A stretch of DNA of 64,000 nucleotides from Erythrobacter sp. SCSIO 43205. GTDB lineage: Bacteria; Pseudomonadota; Alphaproteobacteria; Sphingomonadales; Sphingomonadaceae. Of the stretch, positions 1-7,907 are shown one piece after another; positions within the stretch are counted from its first letter, which is position 1; the number at the start of each line of letters is the position of its first letter. Where the stretch lies: the NCBI RefSeq assembly GCF_019904235.1, contig NZ_CP063202.1, forward strand, positions 744,001 to 808,000. Reading direction: 5' to 3'. The notes below the pieces were generated by a model. The model did not search any database. It was not told the DNA's origin and was given only the letters and a program-made list of their open reading frames with translations. Position numbers and translations under genes: made by a program.

Positions 1-639
1 TTGAGCTAACGTAGCCTGCGGCATCCCTTGCGCGCCATCAACCAGTTTGAGATAGGCCTTTTGCGGCATCTCGACCGCACCCATGCTCGCCAGATGATCG
101 GTCATAAACTGGCAATCGAGTACCTTGTAACCAGCCCGGTTGAGGCAAGCGACGAGCCAGCACAGCGCGACCTTGCTCGCATTATCTGCGCGGCTGAACA
201 TACTTTCCCCGCAGAACACCCGATTAAAGGATACGCCATAAAGCCCGCCGACAAGGCGCGGGGGGGCATCGTCCTGTGTATCCCAACATTCGATCGAATG
301 GGCATAGCCTGCCCGGTGAAGCCCGGTGTAGCTGTCGACAATGCGCCCGCTGATCCAGCTTTCAGGATGGCCCGGACGCGGAGCCGCACAGGCGTGCATC
401 ACGCCTTCAAAATCGCGGTCCATCGTCACATGATAGCGATCTGAGCGCAGAACTTTGCGCAAGGATTTCGAAACGTGCAGCCCTTCCAGAGGAATAATCG
501 CCCGCTCGCGCGGTTCGACCCAGAAAATCTCATCGTCCTCGCGGTTGTCGGCCATCGGGAAAATGCCGCTGCGATAGGCCAGCAGCAAGGTTTCAACCGG
601 GATGGGAGCCTTCTGGTCCGGGTGGTGGGGCGAGTGCAT
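1..639 (-). CDS. aat: Leucyl/phenylalanyl-tRNA--protein transferase (partial, C-terminus outside window)
   Basis: Transfers Leu or Phe from aminoacyl-tRNA to proteins with N-terminal Lys or Arg, creating N-degrons read by ClpS/ClpAP in the cytoplasm. The minus-strand frame is open for 213 codons to the window edge. It carries the family motifs in order: YRSGIFPMAD (residues 22-31), FWVEP, SWISGRIVDSYTGLH, GYAHSIECW, LVGGLYGV, CGESMFS, ALCWLVACL, VLDCQF and HLASMGA. The usual family length is about 220-240 residues, so only the tail is missing. ATG at 639 is the first ATG in the frame. The frame stays open back to a TAG near 716, so an earlier TTG start cannot be excluded, and no strong ribosome binding site is visible. 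Confidence 0.93.
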   Translation of the reverse strand, partial: MHSPHHPDQKAPIPVETLLLAYRSGIFPMADNREDDEIFWVEPRERAIIPLEGLHVSKSLRKVLRSDRYHVTMDRDFEGVMHACAAPRPGHPESWISGRIVDSYTGLHRAGYAHSIECWDTQDDAPPRLVGGLYGVSFNRVFCGESMFSRADNASKVALCWLVACLNRAGYKVLDCQFMTDHLASMGAVEMPQKAYLKLVDGAQGMPQATLAQ

Positions 640-711
640 GACGAGGGGGCGCTTACCAGCGAGAGTGATCTGCGTCAGCCAAGATTCGACCAAACGGGTA
701 AATGCAGCGCT

Positions 712-739
712 TGCCTAACGCGGCTCCTCGCTCTAAAGG
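712..739 (+). promoter_or_regulatory. Possible sigma-70 promoter of tRNA-Trp
   Basis: TTGCCT (712-717) and TAAAGG (734-739) are separated by 16 nt and end 14 nt before the tRNA. The match to consensus is only moderate; the position is the main argument. Confidence 0.3.
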
Positions 740-753
740 CCCTTCTTCCACGT

Positions 754-829
754 AGGGGTGTAGCTCAGTTGGTAGAGCATCGGTCTCCAAAACCGAGGGC
801 CACGGGTTCGAATCCTGTCACCCCTGCCA
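754..829 (+). tRNA. tRNA-Trp (anticodon CCA)
   Basis: A 76-nt cloverleaf with an encoded CCA end. The 7-bp acceptor stem pairs AGGGGTG with CACCCCT, the D arm is TAGCTCAGTTGGTAGAGCA, the anticodon loop CTCCAAA places CCA at 787-789, and the T arm contains GGGTTCGAATCC. tRNA-Trp directly upstream of secE-nusG is a common bacterial arrangement. Here a symporter gene on the other strand lies between them. Confidence 0.97.
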
Positions 830-1283
830 TTTCCTTTCAACGGCGATATTTTGAGGTTTAAGACCCCTAGGTCTTGAGCCCGTTTTGCCGTGCCCTGCGC
901 GCCTGACGCTAACGCAGGTAATTTTCCGGATGTGCCAATTTGCACAGAGCCGCTCGCTCCACCTCGTCATTATGCCGCATGAGCCTAGCGATTCGAGGCA
1001 ATGGGGGCTTCAACTGAGGCAAGGGCCGAGACACTCTCTCGCTTGACCCCGTGATGAAAGCTTCGAACTGGGGGGTAAGAACTTTCACCCCATTGTCTTG
1101 ATCCGCTGGCTCGCTGCCTTCGGCTTGGCGTCAAGTCCGGTCAGTGGTTCAGCGTGCGGCCCGGTCATAGGTGCAATGGATATGGCAGGGTCCGCAACCG
1201 CTTGAAGGCTGCTTAAACATTGGGGGCAGGAGGCGCTTTTCTGCGAGTAAAGCGCCTCCATTCCCCTTTCATCTATCAACCGA
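830..1283. other. 454-nt stretch without a supported gene
   Basis: Lies between tRNA-Trp and the 3' end of the symporter gene. It holds a small inverted repeat AAGACC-CCTA-GGTCTT (860-875), which could close off the tRNA transcript, and the terminator-like hairpin at 1229-1259. Short open frames here show no recognisable protein motif. Confidence 0.6.
1229..1259 (-). terminator. Terminator-like hairpin after the symporter gene
   Basis: Perfect 11-bp stem GGAGGCGCTTT / AAAGCGCCTCC with a 9-nt loop, 24 nt past the symporter stop codon on the minus strand. No T-run follows the stem, so it may act as a factor-dependent or 3'-end-protecting hairpin rather than a classical intrinsic terminator. 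Confidence 0.55.
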
Positions 1284-2801
1284 TCAATATTCTTCCGGCT
1301 CTTCGGGTGTTTCCACATGGTGGTTTTCACCGGCGGTCTTGTCGCCCTGAGCAAGCTTGAACACCACGCCTGAAAGCAGCAGCAGGGCGAGCAGGTTCGG
1401 CAGCGCCATCGCTGCGTTGGAAATATCGCCGAGACGCCAGACAAGCTCTGATGGTTGGGCGGCGGCAAGGAAGATCACCACGCACCACAATACGCGCCAA
1501 CCGATGTGCAGGATTTTCTCGCCACCACGACTTGACCCGGGGATGCGATCATAAAGATAGGTGATCGCGCGCTCGCCGTAATAGCTCCAGGTCAGGAGCG
1601 TGGTGAAGACGAAGAGGATCAGCGCGGTCGATGCGACCAGTGTGCCAATAGCTATCCCTGCGATCTCGAACGGGAAAGCTGCGGCAAAAGCGCCGCTGGT
1701 CATTTCGAAACCAACCCGGTCGGATTGCCACGCATGGGCCACCGCTTCGCCGCCCGCGGTAAAGTCGCCGCGAACAGTAAGGATGACCAGCGCTGTCATG
1801 GTGCAGATCACGATGGTGTCGATGAACGTGCCGAGCATCGCCATGCGGCCTTGTTGCTCGGGATCGTTGGTTTGCGCGACCGCGTGTGCAATCGCGGTTG
1901 AACCCTGACCCGCCTCATTCGAGAACAGTCCGCGCGCCACACCAGCCCGCAGCGCCATGATCATCGCCGCGCCCGCGAACCCGCCTACGGCAGCCGATGG
2001 ATTGAAGGCGCTGTAGAAGATCAGGTAAAACGTCTCTGGAATATCGGCGATGTTAATGATCAGAGCGATGATCGCCATGATGATGTAGGCAACCATCATG
2101 AAAGGAATGACCTTTTCGGCCACGCTGCCGATCGATTTGATGCCGCCGATGATAACGACAAATACCAGCCCGGCGACAATCGCTCCGCCGAGCCACTCTT
2201 CAATTCCGAAAAGCTCCTGCAAACCATCTGCCACTGCGTTCGCTTGAATAGAATTGCCGGTCACGAGTGCAGAGAACAGCGTACCAAGGCAGAAAACCAC
2301 CGCCAGCCATGTCCACTTCGTGCCAAGGCCCATGGTAATATAGGTCATTGGACCACCACGCTTCACGCCATCGCTGGTCGTCTCGCGATATCGGATCGAC
2401 AAAGAGCCTTCAGCAAAAGCCAATGCCATTCCGACAAGGGCGGTGATCCACATCCAGAAAATTGCACCTGGACCACCAAGCGCAATTGCCGTTGCGACAC
2501 CGGCCAGGTTACCTGTGCCAACTTGTCCAGAAAGCGCGGTTGAGAGCGCTGCGAATGGCGAAATCTCGCCATCACCTTCGCCCTTGCGGCTCGTCAGCAA
2601 GCCTTTGAACGCTGCGCCAAGGTTTCTCAGCGGATAGAATTTGAGGCCAACCATGATCCACAGCCCGATGCCGAGCAGGATGATTGTCATAGGCGGGAAC
2701 GGGATGATCGTGTCCCCGTTCCATGTGCCGCCCCAGATGAAATCCGAAACATTGGTAATTGGCGCGATCCAAGCTTCCGCGCCTGATACGTCTGCAGCCA
2801 T
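1284..2801 (-). CDS. Sodium:alanine/glycine symporter, AGCS family
   Basis: Inner-membrane carrier coupling alanine or glycine uptake to Na+. It has 505 residues, normal for the family, with about ten hydrophobic segments. Family signatures include GTGNLAGVATAIALGGPGAI and FWMWITALVGMALAFAEGSL in the N-terminal half, RYRE, GGPMTYI, and later ARGLFSNEAGQGSTAIAHA. Start ATG at 2801 is preceded on the minus strand by AAGGGGAT at suitable spacing. The charged C-terminal tail is cytoplasmic-like. The gene runs against the neighbouring tRNA-secE-nusG genes and interrupts that conserved string. Substrate specificity cannot be read from the sequence. Confidence 0.92.
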   Translation of the reverse strand: MAADVSGAEAWIAPITNVSDFIWGGTWNGDTIIPFPPMTIILLGIGLWIMVGLKFYPLRNLGAAFKGLLTSRKGEGDGEISPFAALSTALSGQVGTGNLAGVATAIALGGPGAIFWMWITALVGMALAFAEGSLSIRYRETTSDGVKRGGPMTYITMGLGTKWTWLAVVFCLGTLFSALVTGNSIQANAVADGLQELFGIEEWLGGAIVAGLVFVVIIGGIKSIGSVAEKVIPFMMVAYIIMAIIALIINIADIPETFYLIFYSAFNPSAAVGGFAGAAMIMALRAGVARGLFSNEAGQGSTAIAHAVAQTNDPEQQGRMAMLGTFIDTIVICTMTALVILTVRGDFTAGGEAVAHAWQSDRVGFEMTSGAFAAAFPFEIAGIAIGTLVASTALILFVFTTLLTWSYYGERAITYLYDRIPGSSRGGEKILHIGWRVLWCVVIFLAAAQPSELVWRLGDISNAAMALPNLLALLLLSGVVFKLAQGDKTAGENHHVETPEEPEEY

Positions 2802-3095
2802 GTGTGGCTATCCCCTTAAATTTGCGTCCCTGAAGACGGATTGCTTCCATCAACCCGTATTGGAAAGCGAGCACGCTAGAGCGGCGGGGGAGCTTATGCC
2901 AGCGTAAATGACACTTTGGTTGCATTTGCAGGCCAAGTGACTTGCCAAGTGCGGCTTTTCGCCGTAATTCGCGACTCAATTCCGACATTGGTAGTACTTA
3001 GAGCCAGCCCAAGACCTTGTTCCTGGCGGCGATGAGCCCTACCTGAAAGCCGGAAAAAACGAACGACACCCAAGTGTAGCGGAAAGATCAGGCAC

Positions 3096-3320
3096 ATGGC
3101 CCAAACGCCCAAGGCTCACGACAAAAAGCGCAAGACCTCGATTCCTGAATTTGTGAATCAGGTCCGCACCGAAACCAGCAAGGTCGTATGGCCGACGCGC
3201 GAAGAGACGGTTCGCACCGCGATCTTCGTCTTCATCTTCATGGTCGTGCTCGCGCTGTTCTTCTTCGGTGTCGACAGCCTGTTCAACGCTGTTGTGAACT
3301 TCCTTCTGACGCTTGCCTAA
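3096..3320 (+). CDS. secE: Protein translocase subunit SecE
   Basis: Small essential subunit of the SecYEG channel. The 74-residue protein has the single-helix SecE layout: a basic N-terminus, the amphipathic segment FVNQVRTETSKVVWPTREET with the invariant VxWPxxxE core, then one membrane helix (about residues 41-63). It lies 39 nt upstream of nusG, the usual partner, and the two are presumably co-transcribed. Confidence 0.96.
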   Translation: MAQTPKAHDKKRKTSIPEFVNQVRTETSKVVWPTREETVRTAIFVFIFMVVLALFFFGVDSLFNAVVNFLLTLA

Positions 3321-3359
3321 GCCAAACGCATAAGCGCGATATTTCAAGGACAAATTTCC

Positions 3360-3896
3360 ATGTCTCGTTGGTACATCATCCACGCCTATTCCGGTTTTGA
3401 AAACAAGGTCAAAGAAGCGATCATCGCCGAAGCGGAGCGCCTTGGCCTGTCTGAAGGCGTCGAAGAAATCGAAGTGCCCACCGAAACCGTGACCGAAGTA
3501 AAGCGCGGCAAAAAGGTTCAGGTCGAGCGTAAATTTATGCCGGGATATGTTCTGGCCAAACTGCGCATGAACGATGACATTTATCACCTTGTGAAGAACA
3601 CGCCCAAGGTGACGGGCTTCCTTGGCAACAACAACAAGCCACAGCCGATTTCCGAGCGCGAAGCTGCGCGTTACTTTGGCGGCGTGGAGGAAGCGAAAGC
3701 TGCACCCAAGCAAGACATCAGCGTCGACTATGAAATCGGCGACAGCGTCAAAGTGCTCGATGGACCGTTTGCCAGCTTCAACGGCGTGGTCGAAGAGCTC
3801 GACTTCGACAAGGCGAAGGTCAAAGTTTCGGTTTCGATCTTTGGCCGTGCAACGCCGGTTGAACTCGACTTTGAACAGGTCGAACTGGTCAAGTAA
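3360..3896 (+). CDS. nusG: Transcription termination/antitermination factor NusG
   Basis: Binds the RNA polymerase clamp helices and couples transcription to Rho or to the ribosome. The 178 residues contain the NGN domain (WYIIHAYSGFENKVKEAI at the N-terminus, FMPGYVLAKLRMND, VTGFLG) and the C-terminal KOW domain (GDSVKVLDGPFASFNGVVEE, followed by KVKVSVSIFGRATPVELDF). Length and domain order are typical. It is followed by an opposite-strand gene after only 25 nt rather than by rplK. Confidence 0.97.
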   Translation: MSRWYIIHAYSGFENKVKEAIIAEAERLGLSEGVEEIEVPTETVTEVKRGKKVQVERKFMPGYVLAKLRMNDDIYHLVKNTPKVTGFLGNNNKPQPISEREAARYFGGVEEAKAAPKQDISVDYEIGDSVKVLDGPFASFNGVVEELDFDKAKVKVSVSIFGRATPVELDFEQVELVK

Positions 3897-3921
3897 GGTC
3901 TTCGCTTAGGCGACGCTTAAT

Positions 3922-4704
3922 CTAAAACTGCTCCACATTCGCGGTGCAGGTCGCCGGGTTTCCTGCGCGCTGGATACACAGCGCGATGGCTGCCTGGCCC
4001 GCTTCCATAATGTCATATGAGGCAGCGCCACCTGCCTGCGCGCACATCTGCGGCCCCATTGGACAGCACGTGCTGCAATAGGTGCGTGCCCTGACAAGGC
4101 CCGGGGCCATCGAATAGGTGTCGTTATACGGATTGTTGAGATAGCCGGGCCCGGGAACATAGGTGGCAGCGGCAGGCGGCGCTGTATCAAGCGGTATCGC
4201 AGCCTCCGGCTCGCTCCAGTCTTCGGTAAACTCTTCCTCTTCAAATGGTTCGTCGGCATCGCTGATTTCTGCGGCAAGCGCTCCATCTTCTGAACCGACA
4301 CTCGTCTCGGTCTGCTCTGCAGCGACAGTCTCGCCGCCGTTTGAGGCATTTTTGGCCGCCTCGATGGATTGCCCATTGCTGAGATAGATAAAGCCCAAAG
4401 CGATCAGGAAAACAGCAGCGCCGCCGCTTGCTTTGACATCCACGCCAAGCGGCTGGATTTTTTCACCGTTCACTTCGATTGTGTGCGGCAGAAGCACAGA
4501 GGCGACAAGACCTGCGCCAAGGGCTGCAAGCAATGCGCCGATGGCAAGCATCGAACTGTTTGTGCCTGCCTCATCCGGGATCACGGCAACCAGACCAAAC
4601 AACAATAGGCCAAGCCCGATTATTGTCGTCAGGATCGCTTTGAGCGCGCCGCCAAACGAGCTTTCATTTGCGCTGCCTGCAGAGTTACCGGTGTTTTCTG
4701 ACAT
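3922..4704 (-). CDS. Hypothetical membrane protein with acidic linker and Cys-rich tail
   Basis: Function unknown. The 260-residue product has three predicted membrane helices near residues 22-43, 51-73 and 94-109, then a long Ala/Glu-rich acidic linker and a C-terminal part with six or more cysteines (YCSTCCPMGPQMC, LCIQRAGNPATC). The start is set at ATG 4704 because AGGGGGG lies just upstream and a longer reading to 4896 would overlap the divergent small gene at 4768. It converges with nusG. The cysteine spacing could support disulfides or metal binding; neither can be shown from sequence. Confidence 0.7.
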   Translation of the reverse strand: MSENTGNSAGSANESSFGGALKAILTTIIGLGLLLFGLVAVIPDEAGTNSSMLAIGALLAALGAGLVASVLLPHTIEVNGEKIQPLGVDVKASGGAAVFLIALGFIYLSNGQSIEAAKNASNGGETVAAEQTETSVGSEDGALAAEISDADEPFEEEEFTEDWSEPEAAIPLDTAPPAAATYVPGPGYLNNPYNDTYSMAPGLVRARTYCSTCCPMGPQMCAQAGGAASYDIMEAGQAAIALCIQRAGNPATCTANVEQF

Positions 4705-4767
4705 GAAGCCCCCCTTGCTTGCGTTTGACTTCATATCACGCAAGGCAATTGCGCGAAAGGAGCGCCA

Positions 4768-4989
4768 GTGAAAACAAGTCCCCGAATCTGCAATCGCAAG
4801 AAGCGTTTTGCCACGCGCGAAGCGGCCGAGGATGTGGCGGAGCGCGCTAATGACCCTTTGCGCGCATACAAGTGCGAGCTGTGCCACCAATACCACCTCA
4901 CCTCGCGGACCAAGGGGATGCGGCTACCGAGTTTTGAGGTTGAACGTCGGAAAAAGGCTAAGAAAGGCGCCAAGCAGACGCCCCGATAG
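4768..4989 (+). CDS. Small basic zinc-ribbon-like protein
   Basis: A 73-residue, Lys/Arg-rich protein. The N-terminal part reads KTSPRICNRKKRFATREAA, the middle contains YKCELCHQYHLTSR, and the C-terminus is a basic tail. CxxC followed by a W/YHLT-type motif is typical of tiny zinc-ribbon proteins in alphaproteobacteria and phages; Cys8 may also take part. The ATG is preceded by GGAGCG at a workable distance. It is divergent from the membrane protein gene. No specific function is assigned. Confidence 0.65.
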   Translation: MKTSPRICNRKKRFATREAAEDVAERANDPLRAYKCELCHQYHLTSRTKGMRLPSFEVERRKKAKKGAKQTPR

Positions 4990-5105
4990 CCACATTTTCC
5001 TACTGGTTTCAGGCCGCCTAAATGGGGCAAATGAAACGCGAATTTCCTCTTTATCGCTGCCATTTGGGGCCGCCTTGCAGGAGGGAGCAGATTTTCCGCC
5101 CCTGA

Positions 5106-5125
5106 ACAGTGTCTCAAGTGTCTCA
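5106..5125 (+). repeat. Interspersed 20-mer, copy 1
   Basis: ACAGTGTCTCAAGTGTCTCA, internally a near-tandem 9-bp repeat (AGTGTCTCA twice, sharing no bases). An exact inverted copy lies at 37169-37188, 32 kb away, also between genes. Confidence 0.8.
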
Positions 5126-5149
5126 AACGCATGGAGCGCACGAGGTGTT

Positions 5150-5179
5150 TTGCCTTGCATCGCGCACACAAAACGCTAT
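5150..5179 (+). promoter_or_regulatory. Candidate rplKA promoter
   Basis: TTGCCT (5150-5155) and CGCTAT (5174-5179) are spaced by 18 nt, about 125 nt before rplK. This is a pattern match only. Confidence 0.3.
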
Positions 5180-5306
5180 GTGCACGCCTTCGCGTTTTAT
5201 GGCGCGATTCCCGTGCGGGAGGTTGGCGACAAGTCAGCCGTTTGACCGCTTAACATGACTTCGGATCGACACGAACCGGAGAATAGTGAGAAAAGGAGGC
5301 CTTTTC

Positions 5307-5738
5307 ATGGCCAAGAAGATTGAGGGCTACATCAAGCTCCAGGTGCCTGCTGGCACCGCAAACCCGTCACCGCCAATCGGCCCTGCTCTGGGTCAACGCG
5401 GTGTGAACATCATGGAATTCTGTAAGGCGTTTAACGCTGCCACACAGGACCTTGAGAAGAACGCGCCGATCCCCACCACGATCACGGTTTACGCAGACCG
5501 CTCGTTCACCTTCACCACCAAAACCCCACCTGCATCTTACCTGCTTAAGAAAGCGGCGAAGATCAAATCGGGTTCAGGTGAGCCGAACAAGAACAAGGTT
5601 GGCAAAATCACCCGCGCACAGCTCGCTGAAATCGCTGAGACGAAAATGAAAGATCTCAACGCGAACGACATCGACGCTGCTGTCAAAATCATCGAAGGCT
5701 CCGCACGCGCGATGGGCCTCGAAGTGGTGGAGGGCTAA
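5307..5738 (+). CDS. rplK: 50S ribosomal protein L11
   Basis: Part of the ribosomal GTPase-associated centre. The 143 residues start [16 protein letters not shown] and contain [20 protein letters not shown], the classic N-terminal proline-rich switch, and the C-terminal rRNA-binding part with [18 protein letters not shown]. An in-frame start 21 nt earlier exists, but ATG 5307 is preceded by AAGGAGG and gives the normal length. It is followed by rplA after 4 nt. Confidence 0.98.
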   Translation: MAKKIEGYIKLQVPAGTANPSPPIGPALGQRGVNIMEFCKAFNAATQDLEKNAPIPTTITVYADRSFTFTTKTPPASYLLKKAAKIKSGSGEPNKNKVGKITRAQLAEIAETKMKDLNANDIDAAVKIIEGSARAMGLEVVEG

Positions 5739-5742
5739 ACCC

Positions 5743-6435
5743 ATGGCGAAACTGACGAAAAAGCAAAAAGTCCGTGCAGAGATGGACTCTGAGAAGCTCT
5801 ACACCGTGGACGAAGCCATCGCGACGCTGCGTGAGCACAAAGCGAAATTCGACGAAACCGTTGAGCTTGCAATGAACCTCGGCGTTGACCCACGTCACGC
5901 TGACCAGATGGTTCGCGGCATGGTCTCGCTGCCATCGGGCACGGGTAAAGACGTGAAGGTTGCTGTATTCGCACGCGGCGAAAACGCTGAAAAAGCGACT
6001 GCCGCCGGTGCTGACAAGGTAGGCGCTGAAGATCTCATGGAAGATATGCAGAACGGCAACCTCGACTATGACCGCGTGATCGCAACCCCTGACATGATGG
6101 GTGTTGTGGGCCGTTTGGGTAAAGTGCTTGGTCCAAAAGGCCTTATGCCAAACCCCAAGCTTGGCACGGTTACCCCGAACGTTGAGCAAGCCGTCAAGGA
6201 CGCCAAGGGCGGCCAGGTTGAGTTCCGTGTTGAGAAGCAGGGCATCATCCACTCTGGCATCGGAAAGCTCTCGTTTGACGACGCTGCGCTCAAAGCAAAC
6301 TTCAAAGCGCTGACCGACGCTGTTGTGAAAGCCAAGCCATCGGGTGCCAAAGGCAAATATGTGCGCAAGGTTTCGCTGACTTCGACCATGGGCCCGGGCC
6401 TTAAGGTTGACCTGAGCGAGGTTGAAGGAGCGTAA
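5743..6435 (+). CDS. rplA: 50S ribosomal protein L1
   Basis: Binds 23S rRNA at the L1 stalk and in many bacteria represses its own operon. The 230 residues contain the family motif [20 protein letters not shown] and [10 protein letters not shown], plus [17 protein letters not shown] near the end. Co-transcribed with rplK. A strong terminator follows, so rplJ-rplL are not part of this transcript. Confidence 0.98.
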   Translation: MAKLTKKQKVRAEMDSEKLYTVDEAIATLREHKAKFDETVELAMNLGVDPRHADQMVRGMVSLPSGTGKDVKVAVFARGENAEKATAAGADKVGAEDLMEDMQNGNLDYDRVIATPDMMGVVGRLGKVLGPKGLMPNPKLGTVTPNVEQAVKDAKGGQVEFRVEKQGIIHSGIGKLSFDDAALKANFKALTDAVVKAKPSGAKGKYVRKVSLTSTMGPGLKVDLSEVEGA

Positions 6436-6504
6436 GGCGCTCAAGGTGCGGAAGCGGTATCGCAACTAAAGACACCGCTTTCCTACTTCGACACAATTTG
6501 AAAA

Positions 6505-6539
6505 GGGGCCGGAAGCAGATTGCTTTCGGCCCCTTTTTC
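6505..6539 (+). terminator. Rho-independent terminator of rplKA
   Basis: Stem GGGGCCGGAAGCA / TGCTTTCGGCCCC (13 bp with one G-T pair) around a short loop, followed by five T. Located 69 nt after the rplA stop. Confidence 0.9.
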
Positions 6540-6558
6540 ATAATCTTCCCGCTTGGTC

Positions 6559-6963
6559 CTAACCGCCGGAGCGCTCTGTCCAGATCAAGAGAACCAGCCC
6601 TGTGATAATGAAAATCGCAGCGCCTGATAGCAGCCACGGATTGATGAACCACATCTCGCCCCACTCAAATTCGCCCTTGTTCATCCGGGCATAGCCTCCA
6701 AAGTGCTGAGTGGTTGCAACGCCAAGCCCAAATACGGCGAACACGGCCGAGAGATAGCGCACCAGCCAGTGCCGCAAATTCGGGGCGAGGAGAAGCAGGC
6801 CAAGTAGGCCGATCACCGAACGCTGCGCCCGGCAATAGGGGCAATTATAAACGAGATCGAGCAAATCCACGGTCCATGTGCCTGCACAAATGAGGATCGC
6901 GAGGAGCCCAACCCAAATGCGGTAGTTAAGCAGAATGCTCGGCAAGTTATTGAATGCTGTCAT
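6559..6963 (-). CDS. DsbB-like four-helix membrane protein with a single CxxC
   Basis: 134 residues with about four membrane helices. After the first helix comes YNCPYCRAQRSVIGLLG, which resembles the first periplasmic CxxC and following Arg of DsbB-type thiol oxidoreductases (C-x-x-C-x-x-QR). The second cysteine pair expected in DsbB is absent: the second loop (HFGGYARMNKGEFEWGEMWF) contains no Cys. It could be a quinone-linked thiol reductase variant or an unrelated membrane protein, and the name is tentative. ATG 6963 is preceded by TTGGAGGG. It converges with rplA. Confidence 0.55.
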   Translation of the reverse strand: MTAFNNLPSILLNYRIWVGLLAILICAGTWTVDLLDLVYNCPYCRAQRSVIGLLGLLLLAPNLRHWLVRYLSAVFAVFGLGVATTQHFGGYARMNKGEFEWGEMWFINPWLLSGAAIFIITGLVLLIWTERSGG

Positions 6964-7083
6964 ATTGTCCCTCCAACTGAAGGAGGGTTTACCACAGCCA
7001 ACTTGGCGAACAAGCAGGCCTGCATTTCATCCGTTGATGCATCGAAACATCCGCTAGGATTGAAGAAAGGGAAAGGGCAGTCC

Positions 7084-7473
7084 CTAGGTTACCAAGTGCC
7101 AGGCGGTAATGAAAATTGCGGCAAGGCCCATAGCGTATCCCGCCGAACGCAAGCCGAAAGTTCCAGTAAGATAGAACAACGTGAAGACCAACCGTCCTGC
7201 GATCATCAGCCAAGCGGCAATCTGTGTGAACGAGTTCGTCTTATCCAAGGCAATAACCAGCCCCATCAGCGGGACATAGATCAGCATGGCTTCGGCATGG
7301 TTTTGAACGGTCCGGGCAAAACGGCCTTGCATGACGCTTTTCTCAAGCGGTTCATCGCGACTGCCCAACCCCCACCGCAATCCTTGAGTCGCGGGGACCA
7401 AGCCGCCTTGAACCATTGTGATGGCCAGCAGAATGAACGACAACACTGCGATCGACCACATTTCTATCGACAT
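7084..7473 (-). CDS. MAPEG family membrane protein
   Basis: 129 residues with four hydrophobic segments and the MAPEG (membrane-associated eicosanoid/glutathione metabolism) features: GRFARTVQNHAEAMLIYVPL in the second helix region, then GRLVFTLFYLTG. Eukaryotic members are glutathione-dependent; bacterial roles are mostly unknown, often detoxification. ATG 7473 is preceded by GAGGGAGG. It is divergent from the HxlR regulator, with a palindrome between them, suggesting control by that regulator. Confidence 0.85.
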   Translation of the reverse strand: MSIEMWSIAVLSFILLAITMVQGGLVPATQGLRWGLGSRDEPLEKSVMQGRFARTVQNHAEAMLIYVPLMGLVIALDKTNSFTQIAAWLMIAGRLVFTLFYLTGTFGLRSAGYAMGLAAIFITAWHLVT

Positions 7474-7500
7474 AGATACCTCCCTCGAAATCAGATGAAG

Positions 7501-7521
7501 TAACTACAGAAAATGTAGTTA
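7501..7521. promoter_or_regulatory. Palindromic operator between MAPEG and HxlR genes
   Basis: TAACTACA-GAAAA-TGTAGTTA, a perfect 8-bp inverted repeat with a 5-nt spacer, 36 nt before the regulator ATG and 27 nt before the MAPEG ATG. Size and place fit a dimeric winged-helix regulator of the HxlR type controlling both genes. Confidence 0.6.
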
Positions 7522-7557
7522 GTAGTCAATTTGCGAACGAACGATTATGGAGCCTCT

Positions 7558-7872
7558 ATGGACAGACATGACATCCCACTTTGTCCGATTTCGCGTACGG
7601 CGGTCTTCTTGGGTTCCAAGTGGACTGCACAGATTATGCGCGAAATGCTTCGCCATAAGCGCAGGCGCTTTCAGGACTTGCAAGATGCGCTGGTTGGGAT
7701 CGCGCCCAATACGCTATCGCACAGGCTCAAGCTTCTGGAACAATCTGCTATTCTCGAACGTGAGTTCTATGAGAACAACCCGCCTCGGGCAGAATATGTG
7801 CTGACCGAAAAGGGAGCAGCCATGGGCAAAATACTCGCCGCGATGCACGAATGGGGCGAGAAATACGAATAA
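7558..7872 (+). CDS. HxlR family transcriptional regulator
   Basis: Winged-helix DNA-binding protein of 104 residues. The family pattern is clear: CPISRTAVFLGSKWTAQIMREML, RRFQDLQDALVGIAPNTLSHRLKLLE, and the wing ending EYVLTEKGAAMGKILAAMHEWG. Many relatives sense electrophiles or redox state, but the conserved N-terminal Cys (in LCPIS) is shared by most of the family. Start ATG 7558 has GGAG at good spacing; an in-frame TTG at 7531 lies closer to the palindrome and has no ribosome binding site. Divergent from the MAPEG gene. Confidence 0.93.
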   Translation: MDRHDIPLCPISRTAVFLGSKWTAQIMREMLRHKRRRFQDLQDALVGIAPNTLSHRLKLLEQSAILEREFYENNPPRAEYVLTEKGAAMGKILAAMHEWGEKYE

Positions 7873-7907
7873 TCTTTAGGGATGCGACGAGGTTGTTAGT
7901 CCCTCGC

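Larger units (their letters stand above)
4990..5306. other. 317-nt region upstream of rplK
   Basis: No supported gene. It contains a 20-nt sequence (5106-5125) that recurs inverted at 37169-37188, a candidate promoter (5150-5179) and the rplK leader ending in the strong ribosome binding site AAGGAGG just before 5307. An L1-binding leader structure might be expected here for autoregulation but was not convincingly found. Confidence 0.5.

Noticed and set aside
1085..1468. Small minus-strand frame near the end of the symporter gene
   Set aside because: Most of it overlaps the symporter in another frame; the rest is intergenic and shows no protein pattern.
4924..5245. Short open frames across the rplK upstream region
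   Set aside because: They overlap the zinc-ribbon gene, repeat and promoter area in other frames, with no motif or ribosome binding site support.
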